A model generated the notes under the pieces. That model was given only the letters and a program-made list of their open reading frames with translations, was not told the DNA's origin and made no database searches. From UBA2287 sp037442025 (GTDB taxonomy: Bacteria > Bacteroidota > Bacteroidia > Bacteroidales > Tenuifilaceae): a stretch of 64,000 nt of DNA. Positions 8,040-15,622 of the stretch are shown here, piece by piece. Both the position numbers and the translations under genes were made by a program. Position 1 is the first letter of the stretch; every line of letters starts with the position of its first letter. The stretch covers positions 1-64,000 of the forward strand of contig JBBIRB010000004.1 in NCBI GenBank assembly GCA_037442025.1, given 5' to 3'.

Positions 8040-8323
8040 TTTCTGTAAACTACACTTTCATTTTCGTCAATTTTGTCGATAATCCCAACTATAATTGCGT
8101 CTACAGGTTTGTTTTTAGTAGTTGGTGTTTCGCGTGCTGCGGTGCTTTCCGAAATCATAATAAGTTCGTCGTACCCAGCACCAACTAAATCAAGGGCAAC
8201 AAGGAAATCGCCCTTTTTCTGGCCCATATGGTTACACTTCTCAATCAGAAGAAATTTTGCGCCCTCGATGCCAACGCTTTTTTTGGTGCTCACAACTGTA
8301 CCTACTACTTTTCCTAAAATCAT
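8036..8323 (-). CDS. BMC-P pentameric shell protein (EutN/CcmL), copy 3
   Basis: This 95-residue EutN/CcmL protein runs MILGKVVGTVVSTKKSVGIEG, then VALDLVGAGYDELIMISESTAAR, then AIIVGIIDKIDENE. The GAGYDE loop and STAAR segment resemble EutN/CcmL more than copies 1 and 2 do. Its stop overlaps the pduT-like start. It forms a pair with copy 4, 6 bp upstream. Confidence 0.93.
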   Translation of the reverse strand: MILGKVVGTVVSTKKSVGIEGAKFLLIEKCNHMGQKKGDFLVALDLVGAGYDELIMISESTAARETPTTKNKPVDAIIVGIIDKIDENESVVYRK

Positions 8324-8329
8324 ATCGAT

Positions 8330-8623
8330 TTATTGTTTTTGAAAAGTAAAATTACCATCCTTTTCAATTTGGTCAACGATAGCGATAACTGCCGAATCGG
8401 TAGGCAAACCTTCGGTTACGCTGGTGAGTCGTGCGCTACTGCCCGAAACATAAAAAACAATTTCGTCGGGGCCTGCTCCAACACAGTCCATCGAAACAAC
8501 GAAATCATTTTTCCCTTTTAGGGTAATCGGATCAATTTTTTCGAGAAGCAGGAACTTAACTCCCTCCATTTTTTTTTCCTTATGGCTAGAGACAACTGTT
8601 CCAACTACTTTTGCTAATATCAT
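8330..8623 (-). CDS. BMC-P pentameric shell protein (EutN/CcmL), copy 4
   Basis: This 97-residue EutN/CcmL protein runs MILAKVVGTVVSSHKEKKMEG, then FVVSMDCVGAGPDEIVFYVSGSSAR, then AVIAIVDQIEKDG. It is the closest relative of copy 3 in the locus. It is the first gene after a 238-bp gap that contains a perfect 38-bp palindrome, so its expression may be uncoupled from the BMC-H genes upstream. Confidence 0.93.
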   Translation of the reverse strand: MILAKVVGTVVSSHKEKKMEGVKFLLLEKIDPITLKGKNDFVVSMDCVGAGPDEIVFYVSGSSARLTSVTEGLPTDSAVIAIVDQIEKDGNFTFQKQ

Positions 8624-8649
8624 TGAAGTAACTTTATAAAGTTAATTTA

Positions 8650-8755
8650 TGAAACACCCATGTAAGTCGGCTTGCACAAACAAGAATGAATAAAATATGG
8701 ATGCCTGTCGGTCAGGCAGGCCTGCCTGACCGACAGGCAGGTTCCATCGTTGTAG
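8650..8755. repeat. Interspersed repeat with GC-rich palindrome, copy 1
   Basis: The segment starts with TGAAACACCCATGTAAG and continues to 8680 with about 4 mismatches in 31 to 39427-39457. It then carries a perfect 38-bp palindrome (8702-8739; half TGCCTGTCGGTCAGGCAGG). Copy 2, near 39.5 kb, has the same block followed by a shorter palindrome of the same CCTGCC type. It sits inside the BMC operon between the second BMC-H gene and BMC-P copy 4. Confidence 0.75.
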
Positions 8756-8861
8756 AAAGATGCAATATGTAAACACATTGATAAACAACCAATTATTAAT
8801 TTGACTTAAATTTTATTCGGATAAAAAGGTTGTTGCTGCTTGCAAAAGTTTTTTTGGCAAT

Positions 8862-9155
8862 TTATTTTTTTGCACCCAATGGTAAAGCCGAGTCAATGTT
8901 AGCATGAGGCCTTGGAATTACGTGCGAAGAAACAATTTCGCCAACCTTTTCGGCTGCACGAACACCGGCTTCAACAGCCGCTCGTACCGATGCAACATCG
9001 CCTCGAACAATGGCTGTAACGTAACCACCTCCAATTTTTTCGTATCCAATTAAGTTAACTTTTGCGGCCTTTACCATGGCATCGGCTGCTTCAACAAGAG
9101 CTACAAAGCCCCTCGACTCAATCATGCCTAAGGCTTCAGAGTTGTAATCTGACAT
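8862..9155 (-). CDS. BMC-H hexameric shell protein, paralogue 2
   Basis: This 97-residue single-domain BMC protein (pfam00936 type) has EALGMIESRGFVALVEAADA, KIGGGYVTAIVRGDVASVRA and the C-terminal SSHVIPRPHANI. Hexamers of such proteins tile the shell facets, and the KIGGG loop lines the central pore. It is nearly identical to the BMC-H at 9895-10203 over residues 8-90, differing mainly at both ends. An AAGGAG Shine-Dalgarno site about 8 nt before the ATG (near 9163-9168) is unusually good for this genome. Confidence 0.95.
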   Translation of the reverse strand: MSDYNSEALGMIESRGFVALVEAADAMVKAAKVNLIGYEKIGGGYVTAIVRGDVASVRAAVEAGVRAAEKVGEIVSSHVIPRPHANIDSALPLGAKK

Positions 9156-9162
9156 AATTTTT

Positions 9163-9168
9163 TCTCCT
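9163..9168 (-). promoter_or_regulatory. Strong Shine-Dalgarno site before BMC-H paralogue 2
   Basis: On the minus strand the sequence AAGGAG precedes the start codon by about 8 nt. Most genes in this window lack such sites, so it probably marks high translation of the shell hexamer. Confidence 0.55.
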
Positions 9169-9244
9169 TATTAATTTGGTTTCAGAGGATTGAGTCCTGA
9201 AGATAATTTACGATGCATTACTTCTTTCTCCATCTCTTTAACTT

Positions 9245-9892
9245 TTACTTATAATCCTCTTTTGATGAACGTCCTGAAATCTCTGCTAGTCGTTTTTCAA
9301 CATTCATTTTGCACTCTAGCACGTCGGCTTCTTTTCCACCTATGTAAACGCGGCCAAATTTACCGAAGCCCATTACGTCGATGATGTTAATGGCGGCCGA
9401 TTTTTCGGCTTCGTTGGCTGCAAAGTATGCGTATCCAGCAGGCTCAACTTCGAGAACGAATAGGGTGTCGCCCCTTAGAAGCATCATGCCCATACGGGTA
9501 CGGTTAATAAGTTGAGCATGGTGGTCCTCAACGTTTTTAATAAGCTGGCTGGTTAGAATGCGAGGTTTTATTCTGTCGCTTTCGGTTTTGCCAATAGAGT
9601 TAAGAACAGCTTCGCCAGCCATTCGAGTGTCGCCCTGGCTATCGGAGTGAACTTCGAGCATTCCGTAGGCGCGTTCAACAATTTGCATTCCTGGGGTAAC
9701 GTGGGTCGCCTTAAGCGCTACGTCGGTTAATGTGTTAATTTCGATACCAGGGGCAATTTCGATAATGCAGCACGATTGGCCGCCAACTGGTAGGTAGCCC
9801 CTCGATACCGTTGAGAGGTAAGAGGCCATCTGCAGTTGCAACGAATCTAAGAAAATATAGGTTCTTAAGTCGATATGCGATTTCGAATCCAT
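9245..9892 (-). CDS. Divergent tandem-BMC-like shell protein
   Basis: This 215-residue protein lies between the two BMC-H genes. It has no textbook BMC signature, but the pattern fits two BMC-like halves. The first is about 38-105 (SCCIIEIAPGIEINTLTDVA, then LKATHVTPGMQIVERAYG). The second is about 135-205 (FVLEVEPAGYAYFAANEAEK, then a VYIGGKEADVLE strand). The N-terminus has YIFLDSLQLQMASYLSTVSRGYLPV. From memory, related proteins occur in BMC loci of Planctomycetes/Verrucomicrobia and SPU type, where I take them to be BMC-T shell components. The shell role is inferred from pattern and position. An enzyme is less likely because no catalytic motif is seen. Confidence 0.6.
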   Translation of the reverse strand: MDSKSHIDLRTYIFLDSLQLQMASYLSTVSRGYLPVGGQSCCIIEIAPGIEINTLTDVALKATHVTPGMQIVERAYGMLEVHSDSQGDTRMAGEAVLNSIGKTESDRIKPRILTSQLIKNVEDHHAQLINRTRMGMMLLRGDTLFVLEVEPAGYAYFAANEAEKSAAINIIDVMGFGKFGRVYIGGKEADVLECKMNVEKRLAEISGRSSKEDYK

Positions 9893-9894
9893 GG

Positions 9895-10203
9895 CTATTT
9901 CCCTTTCTTAACGGCATTTTTACCTAATGGAAGTGCTGTGTCAACATTTGCATGAGGCCTTGGTATTACATGTGACGACACAATTTCACCAACTTTTTCG
10001 GCTGCTCGTACACCTGCTTCAACTGCTGCACGAACCGAAGCTACATCGCCTCGAACAATGGCGGTAACATATCCGCCTCCAATTTTTTCGTAACCTACAA
10101 GTTCAACTTTTGCGGCTTTTACCATGGCATCAGAGGCTTCAACAAGTGCTGTAAACCCTCTGGACTCGATCATACCTAAAGCCATCATTTCATTGTTTTC
10201 CAT
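9895..10203 (-). CDS. BMC-H hexameric shell protein, paralogue 1
   Basis: This 102-residue BMC-H protein is the first gene of the microcompartment operon. It shares almost all of its core with the paralogue at 8862-9155 (EKIGGGYVTAIVRGDVASVR, VSSHVIPRPHAN) and has a slightly longer Lys-rich tail. It starts at the ATG at 10203, preceded by a consensus AGGAGG. The 178-bp region upstream separates the operon from mazG and is the likely promoter region. The near-identity of the two BMC-H proteins suggests recent duplication or gene conversion. Confidence 0.95.
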   Translation of the reverse strand: MENNEMMALGMIESRGFTALVEASDAMVKAAKVELVGYEKIGGGYVTAIVRGDVASVRAAVEAGVRAAEKVGEIVSSHVIPRPHANVDTALPLGKNAVKKGK

Positions 10204-10210
10204 TATATTT

Positions 10211-10216
10211 CCTCCT
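10211..10216 (-). promoter_or_regulatory. Consensus Shine-Dalgarno site at head of BMC operon
   Basis: AGGAGG on the minus strand lies 7 nt upstream of the first BMC-H start. A full consensus site is rare among the genes here and suggests strong translation of the main facet protein. Confidence 0.6.
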
Positions 10217-10381
10217 GTTTGTTAAGTAATTAATTTCAAAGTATTGTATTTTTTCCAAAATTTAAAAAGAGAACTGATAGCAGGGCAGCAATTCTCGCAA
10301 GTTTAAAAATGAGCGGTAAAGATATGGATTTTTTTTTCAACGTTAATATATGAGCAGCTTTTTGAATCTAAAACTATAATA

Positions 10382-10717
10382 TTAGCCCAGTTTTGCATTG
10401 TTTTTATGCCTTTTTATGTCGCGGGTATTACGTTTAGCAAAAGCAGCAACCATTGCTTTCTCTAAATCAACACCTGTTTGATTGGCAAGGCAAACCAGTA
10501 CAAAAAGCACATCGGCCATCTCTTCGGCCAAATGGCTATCGTTTTCACCATTTTTAAACGATTGCTCCCCAAACTTTCGGGCCATTATTCTTGCCAATTC
10601 ACCCACTTCTTCCATAAGAATGGCTGTATTTGTTAGCTCGTTGAAGTATCGAACACCCGTGCTCTTTATCCATTCATCCACTCGCAGTTGAAGTTCAGAA
10701 AGGGCCATTTCTCCCAT
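10382..10717 (-). CDS. MazG-like nucleotide pyrophosphohydrolase
   Basis: This 111-residue all-alpha NTP pyrophosphohydrolase carries the MazG metal-binding pattern: EEVGELARIMARKFGEQ (Glu pair) and EEMADVLFVLVCLAN (Glu/Asp). It would hydrolyse non-canonical or damaged (d)NTPs to monophosphate and PPi in the cytosol. It is much shorter than E. coli MazG (263 residues) and is of the single-domain type. Its ATG overlaps the dtd stop (TAATG), so the two quality-control genes are co-translated. Confidence 0.85.
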   Translation of the reverse strand: MGEMALSELQLRVDEWIKSTGVRYFNELTNTAILMEEVGELARIMARKFGEQSFKNGENDSHLAEEMADVLFVLVCLANQTGVDLEKAMVAAFAKRNTRDIKRHKNNAKLG

Positions 10718-11166
10718 TATTCCTTGTTTTTAGTATCGATAATTAGGGTTACTGGCCCGTCGTTTTCAAGTGAAACATTCATCATGGCCCCAAATATTCC
10801 CGTTTCAATTTTTTTGCCCAGCGCAACTTCTAGCTTTTCGAGAAATGAATTATAAAGGGGGATGGCTTTGCTTGGGTTTGCTGCCCTTATATACGATGGC
10901 CTATTGCCCTTTTTGGTTGAAGCATGTAAAGTGAATTGGCTTACAACCAAAAAATTGCCATTTACCTGCTGAATGTCGAGGTTCATAACTCCGTTGGAAT
11001 CGTTAAAAATCCGAAGTTTAGTTACTTTGCCCACCATCCAATCCAAATCTTCGGAACTATCTGCCTCTTCGAACCCAACAAGGATAAGAATACCCTGACC
11101 AATGCTGCTTACCACATTGCCATCGACTTCAACCAAAGCCTTGCTAACTCTCTGAATTACTGCTCG
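10717..11166 (-). CDS. dtd: D-aminoacyl-tRNA deacylase
   Basis: The protein has 149 residues from the ATG at 11166, which gives the conserved start MRAVIQRVSKALVEVDG; an in-frame upstream extension is rejected. DTD hydrolyses D-amino acids mischarged on tRNA. Visible motifs are the SQFTLHA segment (SQxT) and the C-terminal FGAMMNVSLENDGPVT with the GPVT cis-proline motif. It overlaps mazG by one base. Confidence 0.95.
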   Translation of the reverse strand, partial: RAVIQRVSKALVEVDGNVVSSIGQGILILVGFEEADSSEDLDWMVGKVTKLRIFNDSNGVMNLDIQQVNGNFLVVSQFTLHASTKKGNRPSYIRAANPSKAIPLYNSFLEKLEVALGKKIETGIFGAMMNVSLENDGPVTLIIDTKNKE

Positions 11167-11201
11167 CATTGACTTGAAGCACAAAATAAACAAGTTAAAC
11201 C

Positions 11202-12440
11202 CTAATTGCTTCCACAATACATTTTAAGCATAGGTTTGGCGGGCTCAAAATTCAATTCAACAGCTTTGCGAAAGTCGCTGCATCCTCCCTCCATGTCCTG
11301 AATATTTATTCGAGAAATGGCTCGGTTAAAGTAAGCTTCGGCGTTTTTAGGGTCGTTTGCAATAATTCTATCGTAATCGGGTAGGGCACTCTTGTGGTCG
11401 CCCAGAATTGCCTTTGAAACGGCTCTATTGTAATATGCCTGTATGTATTCGGGATCCAATTCAATTACCCTATTAAAATCGGCAACCGAACCCTTATAAT
11501 CCTTAATGTATGCTTTGGCGATTCCTCTACCGTAATAAGCTTTTTTGAAATTAGGGTTTATTTGAATAGCCTTATCGAAATCGGCAAGTGCTTGTTTGTA
11601 CGAACCCTTAAGAATGTGTGATCCTCCCCGGGCGCTGTATGCAGCGTCGTAGTTGGGATCTAACTTAATGGCCTTGCCGTACATAACGATCGATTCATCG
11701 AGTTTTCTAAGGCTAAATTTAACCTGACCTAAGTTGAAATAGGTTTCTTTGTCGTTTGGATTGCTCCCTATTGCCTGAGAAAGATCCTTTTCAGCACCTT
11801 CCCAGTCCTGAATTTTAAGTTTAAAAATTCCACGTTTTTTGTATGCCTCAGCGGGGTTGGCAGCATTTTCAATCATTTTATCATAGTCGGCAATGGCTCC
11901 CTTAAAATCGTTCAGGTTAGCCCTCGATTCACCCCTACTATAAAACGCCTCGAGGTTCGACCCGTCGAGCTGAATGCTTCTGTCGTAATCTTTCATGGCT
12001 TCGTCATATTCCTGAAGCGAAGCTTTTAGCAGCCCACGTTGGTAGTATGCCATTGAACTGGAGTCGTTCAATTCGATTGATTTGTTAAAGTCGGCCAGAG
12101 CTTTCTCCAATTCGTTAACCTTTCTGAGGCCAATTCCTCGGTAAATGAAATACTCAAAGTTGCTCGAATTAAACTCTATGGCTCTTGTGAAATCAGAAAT
12201 AGCAGCGGAATCATTGCTTGTATTCTGAAGCGCAATACCTCTGTAAAAAAAGTAATCGGCAACCTTATCGTTCATTCCTATTGCCTTGTTGTATTTTACT
12301 ATAGCTTGCTCCCATTGCGCGGAGTCAGCCAACAATCGAGCCTCGTTGAATGCTTTTTCGGCAAACTTAGGGCGCATTATATAATAGGTAAAAAAAACTG
12401 CCCCCGAAAGGATAATGGCTACAATAGCAATACGTTTCAT
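11202..12440 (-). CDS. TPR-repeat protein, membrane-anchored
   Basis: The 412-residue protein has an N-terminal membrane anchor (about 3-22) followed by roughly ten tandem 34-residue tetratricopeptide repeats of the pattern A..Y..RG.A...L.....A..D...AI. TPRs form a superhelical scaffold for protein binding, and no catalytic domain is present. It ends 35 bp before dtd. Two further TPR proteins with the same repeat style and a similar C-terminal GGC-x-D-x-RKA motif lie immediately upstream, suggesting tandem duplication. The partner is unknown. Confidence 0.85.
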   Translation of the reverse strand: MKRIAIVAIILSGAVFFTYYIMRPKFAEKAFNEARLLADSAQWEQAIVKYNKAIGMNDKVADYFFYRGIALQNTSNDSAAISDFTRAIEFNSSNFEYFIYRGIGLRKVNELEKALADFNKSIELNDSSSMAYYQRGLLKASLQEYDEAMKDYDRSIQLDGSNLEAFYSRGESRANLNDFKGAIADYDKMIENAANPAEAYKKRGIFKLKIQDWEGAEKDLSQAIGSNPNDKETYFNLGQVKFSLRKLDESIVMYGKAIKLDPNYDAAYSARGGSHILKGSYKQALADFDKAIQINPNFKKAYYGRGIAKAYIKDYKGSVADFNRVIELDPEYIQAYYNRAVSKAILGDHKSALPDYDRIIANDPKNAEAYFNRAISRINIQDMEGGCSDFRKAVELNFEPAKPMLKMYCGSN

Positions 12441-12487
12441 TGTATTTGAATTAAGGGTTAACCCGACAAAAATAGTAAAAAACGAAT

Positions 12488-13201
12488 TTAAAAATTACAG
12501 TAATCCCTAACAATGGGATCAATACCCTGTTTTCCCATGCCACGTGCTTTTCGAAGGTCTTCGCAACCTCTCGATTTGTGCCCTGCCCGGTAAAGGGATA
12601 GCCCTCGGTAGTATATGGCTTCAACATTGTGTGGTTCAAACTCGAGAAGTAATTCTAAATCTTGAACTGCTCCTCCAAAGTCGCTAATTGCCAATTTACA
12701 GAGGGCTCTGTTGAAAAGTGCCTGATAGTTCTTTTCATCGAAAATGAGAGCTTGCGAAAAGTCGGAAATAGCACCCATGTAGTCGGGTAGGGCAAATTTG
12801 GCAAGGCCTCTTTGGAAGTGAAGGTTAGGCATGTTGGGATCGAAAATGCTGGCTTGGTTTAAATCGGCTATGGCTCCCCGAAAGGCCTTTATTTCATACT
12901 TGTTTAGTGCCCTATAATATAGGGCAAGCGGTTGATGTGGATTAATTTTTAGCGATATACTGAAGTCGTCGATTGCTTTTTGATGATCTTTTGTTTCGGT
13001 GTAGCACAAGCCCCGAGCATAGTAAATTGATGCCTTGTTGGGATTCGTTTGGATAGCATAGGAGAAGAAAGTTATAGCATTGCTATAATCCTTTTGCTCA
13101 AGTAAGTTCAAACCGGTAAGGAAATAGCTATCGTTGGTTTGTGCATTTGCTGCCAAACCGAATACAAGAAGAAATAAAAAAGGAATTATTTTAATGCTCA
13201 A
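12488..13201 (-). CDS. Secreted TPR-repeat protein
   Basis: This 237-residue protein has a signal peptide (MSIKIIPFLFLLVFGLAANA) and about six TPR units, ending in a conserved GCEDLRKARGMG segment. The only start consistent with the signal peptide is a TTG at 13201, 9 bp after the stop of the gene upstream. It is the middle member of three consecutive TPR genes and is probably periplasmic. Function cannot be assigned beyond protein binding. Confidence 0.8.
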   Translation of the reverse strand: MSIKIIPFLFLLVFGLAANAQTNDSYFLTGLNLLEQKDYSNAITFFSYAIQTNPNKASIYYARGLCYTETKDHQKAIDDFSISLKINPHQPLALYYRALNKYEIKAFRGAIADLNQASIFDPNMPNLHFQRGLAKFALPDYMGAISDFSQALIFDEKNYQALFNRALCKLAISDFGGAVQDLELLLEFEPHNVEAIYYRGLSLYRAGHKSRGCEDLRKARGMGKQGIDPIVRDYCNF

Positions 13202-13210
13202 GTTTTACTT

Positions 13211-13933
13211 TCATTTTTTGCCAGTTTGCTTACAAAACTCCTTGATAAGTATAAGCGATTCTACATTCCCAAGCTCACGAGCTTTCTGTAAATCGATGCA
13301 ACCACCTGGCGTTTGACCAATCAGAATTTTTGAGAAGCCTCGAGAGTAGTAGGCCTCGGCAAGTTGAGGGTCGATAATTATGGCTTGGCTGTAATCGTTA
13401 ATTGCTTGCGCTATATCACGTATTTCAACGCGAGCATTGCCCCTATGTACCCAAGCCATAGCATAATTTTTATCAATTTCAATGGCCCTGTCGAAATCGG
13501 AAATGGCGCTTTTAAAGTCTTTTAATTTAGCATGAGATACTCCCCTGTTAAGGTAAGCCATGGCAAATAGGGGTACAACCTTAACGAGCGTAGTGAGATC
13601 GGCAATGGCACCCTCGTGGTCGTGCATTAACGCTTTGGCGTTGGCGCGGTAATAAAATGCCAATGCATATTTACCATCAATTTCAATAGCCTTTGTATAA
13701 TCGTCAATGGCTCCCTGAAAATCGCTCAATTCCGTTTTGGCATCACCTCTGAAAACGAAAGCATATTTGTTCTTTGAGTCCAGTTCTATTGCCTTGGTTA
13801 GGTCGACAATGGCACCTTTATAGTCTTTGTTTTCGTGCTTAAGGGTTGCACGCAAAATGAGTTCTTTGCTTGTTTGCCCGTAAAACGATATATAGAAAAA
13901 CACAGCGAAAGTTAATGATAATAAGCGTTTCAT
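13211..13933 (-). CDS. Secreted TPR-repeat protein
   Basis: The protein has 240 residues from the ATG at 13933, which gives a proper signal peptide (MKRLLSLTFAVFFYISFYGQ); the frame is open further upstream but without signal character. It carries about six TPR units (LELDSKNKYAFVFRGDAKTE and similar) and ends with GGCIDLQKARELGN, like its two neighbours. It is the first gene of the TPR trio and is probably co-transcribed with them. Confidence 0.82.
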   Translation of the reverse strand: MKRLLSLTFAVFFYISFYGQTSKELILRATLKHENKDYKGAIVDLTKAIELDSKNKYAFVFRGDAKTELSDFQGAIDDYTKAIEIDGKYALAFYYRANAKALMHDHEGAIADLTTLVKVVPLFAMAYLNRGVSHAKLKDFKSAISDFDRAIEIDKNYAMAWVHRGNARVEIRDIAQAINDYSQAIIIDPQLAEAYYSRGFSKILIGQTPGGCIDLQKARELGNVESLILIKEFCKQTGKK

Positions 13934-14059
13934 ATTTCGAACGGTTCTATTCCATTTTTTTTCAAACATACAGAAAAAAAGGATGTATTGTTCAGTAAAT
14001 GCAACTTTTATTAAACGAAAGAATAAACTGAAGCATTCAAAAGTTTAATTTCACTTAAT

Positions 14060-14090
14060 TTTTTTAGAACCACTTTTCAACCTAAATTTG
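14060..14090 (+). promoter_or_regulatory. Candidate Bacteroidetes-type promoter for kinase operon
   Basis: TAAATTTG at 14083-14090 matches the -7 consensus TAnnTTTG, with TTTT 19 bp upstream standing for the -33 TTTG. It lies 20 bp before the TTG start at 14111 and supports that start. Confidence 0.4.
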
Positions 14091-14110
14091 TTTCAAAATA
14101 TTTTTTCGAG

Positions 14111-15613
14111 TTGCAAAAAAATCAATTTTTCAATTATCGCCTATTTGTTTGGGTGCTCATGGTACTTGCTATTGTTATGGGTGGCGTTTTTTTGATTGTT
14201 GCATATACTTATAAACTCCAAAAACGAACAGAGGCATTCATCGACCTAGCAAGGAGCAGTGTAAATGAGGCAAAGGAAATGGAGAATGAATTAACCGCAA
14301 TGAAAGGGTTAACCTTTACTTATTATATTTATAAATCCCATAATTGGCTCGATTCGCTCCATAAGCGGCAAGCAGTTTTTGTCTACCATCTCGAGCGAGC
14401 CCGAAAGAGGGCCAATTCTCCCGATGACGAATTATTAATACAGCAGATATCGGCCCTGTTTTCTAACCATGAGCAGAATATTCTTAAAGTTGTTGCAAAC
14501 CTCAAAAAAGGAGAATTGCAAAAAGCTAATGCACTTTTGTTACACTCTGCGCAAGACCTACTTCCTACAATTCAAAGTAAAAGCAATGAATTTATTTTAC
14601 TAAACCGCAAATCGGAGTTTCAGCACGAGCAAAATTTGGCAAAAACCAATAGTATCATTCTTACAATTTTAATTTCCTTGGGAATTGGGGGTATTGTAGT
14701 CGGATTGCTTATAGGTTGGCTATTGTCCCGAATGCTTTTTGGCCCAATCAATCAGCTCATTCTTCAGGTGCGAAGCGCTGAAGGCAAGGCTGTTTTCGAA
14801 AAGGTAAATTTTATGCATGGGGGCGAACTCGATGAACTGGGAGAGAGAATTAAGGGAATAATCGACCGAATGAACAGAGCCAACGAGGATTTAAACAAGA
14901 GCAAAGAACTGTTGCAACATTCGAATAAGTTTGCTTCGTTAGGCAAAATTGCACCAACAATCGCCCATGAAATCAGAAATCCATTGGCTGCCATTAAAAT
15001 GCTAGTTTATTCAATACGTGAGGAGGACAACGTTCCCCAGTCTGTTATTGACGATCTGAATATTATCTCCAACGAGATTGACAGAATGGAAAGCTTCACG
15101 AAGGATTTTCTGAAATTTGCTAAACCATCCGACCCCGTTTTTGCAATAATTGACCCCTCCCATTACCTTGCAGAAGTTATTCAATTGCTAAAGCCCAAAT
15201 TTAAAAAGAACGCAATTGAAGTTAATGAAATAGCGGCTAGCGATAAACTTCTTGTGAATGCCGATGCTGGTCACCTCAAGCAAGTATTCTTGAATATTTT
15301 AATGAACGCAATCGATGTAATGCCAAGCGGCGGAACTCTAACAATTACAACCGAACGAGCTATAGTTGTTACAACTGAAATGGAAGAAAATGAATTCGTA
15401 TTATTTTCAATAGCCGACTCGGGTCCAGGGATTCCCGATGCAATAATTAATAGCATATTTGAGCCTTTTATTAAGGGAAGCGACAAAGGCGTTGGAATTG
15501 GTCTTTCAATATCGCAGGGAATAGCCCGTACGCACTTGGGATGGATTGAGGCTGAAAACAATACCAACGGAGTTGGTGCAAAGTTCAAAATTTATTTGCC
15601 ACTTGTTAAATAA
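14111..15613 (+). CDS. Membrane sensor histidine kinase, NtrB-like
   Basis: The 500-residue protein starts at a TTG; no nearby ATG retains the first membrane helix. TM1 (about 9-31) and TM2 (about 183-206) bracket a periplasmic all-helical sensor region, followed by a HAMP linker, HisKA (TIAHEIRNPLAAIKM, with the phospho-acceptor His) and HATPase_c (N box FLNILMNAIDVMP, G1 DSGPGIPD, G2 GVGIGLSIS). The gene ends 9 bp before a sigma-54 activator gene, so the two form a two-component pair. The signal is unknown, though the genes downstream point to the cell envelope. Confidence 0.92.
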   Translation: MQKNQFFNYRLFVWVLMVLAIVMGGVFLIVAYTYKLQKRTEAFIDLARSSVNEAKEMENELTAMKGLTFTYYIYKSHNWLDSLHKRQAVFVYHLERARKRANSPDDELLIQQISALFSNHEQNILKVVANLKKGELQKANALLLHSAQDLLPTIQSKSNEFILLNRKSEFQHEQNLAKTNSIILTILISLGIGGIVVGLLIGWLLSRMLFGPINQLILQVRSAEGKAVFEKVNFMHGGELDELGERIKGIIDRMNRANEDLNKSKELLQHSNKFASLGKIAPTIAHEIRNPLAAIKMLVYSIREEDNVPQSVIDDLNIISNEIDRMESFTKDFLKFAKPSDPVFAIIDPSHYLAEVIQLLKPKFKKNAIEVNEIAASDKLLVNADAGHLKQVFLNILMNAIDVMPSGGTLTITTERAIVVTTEMEENEFVLFSIADSGPGIPDAIINSIFEPFIKGSDKGVGIGLSISQGIARTHLGWIEAENNTNGVGAKFKIYLPLVK

Positions 15614-15622
15614 AAATTGCAC

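Noticed and set aside
12451..12639. 62-codon frame overlapping a TPR gene
   Set aside because: It overlaps the real TPR frame on the same strand in another phase and has no recognisable features.
11202..13933. Repetitive DNA possibly a CRISPR or tandem-repeat array
   Set aside because: The periodicity of about 102 bp is the 34-residue TPR in coding frame; no identical short repeats with spacers occur.
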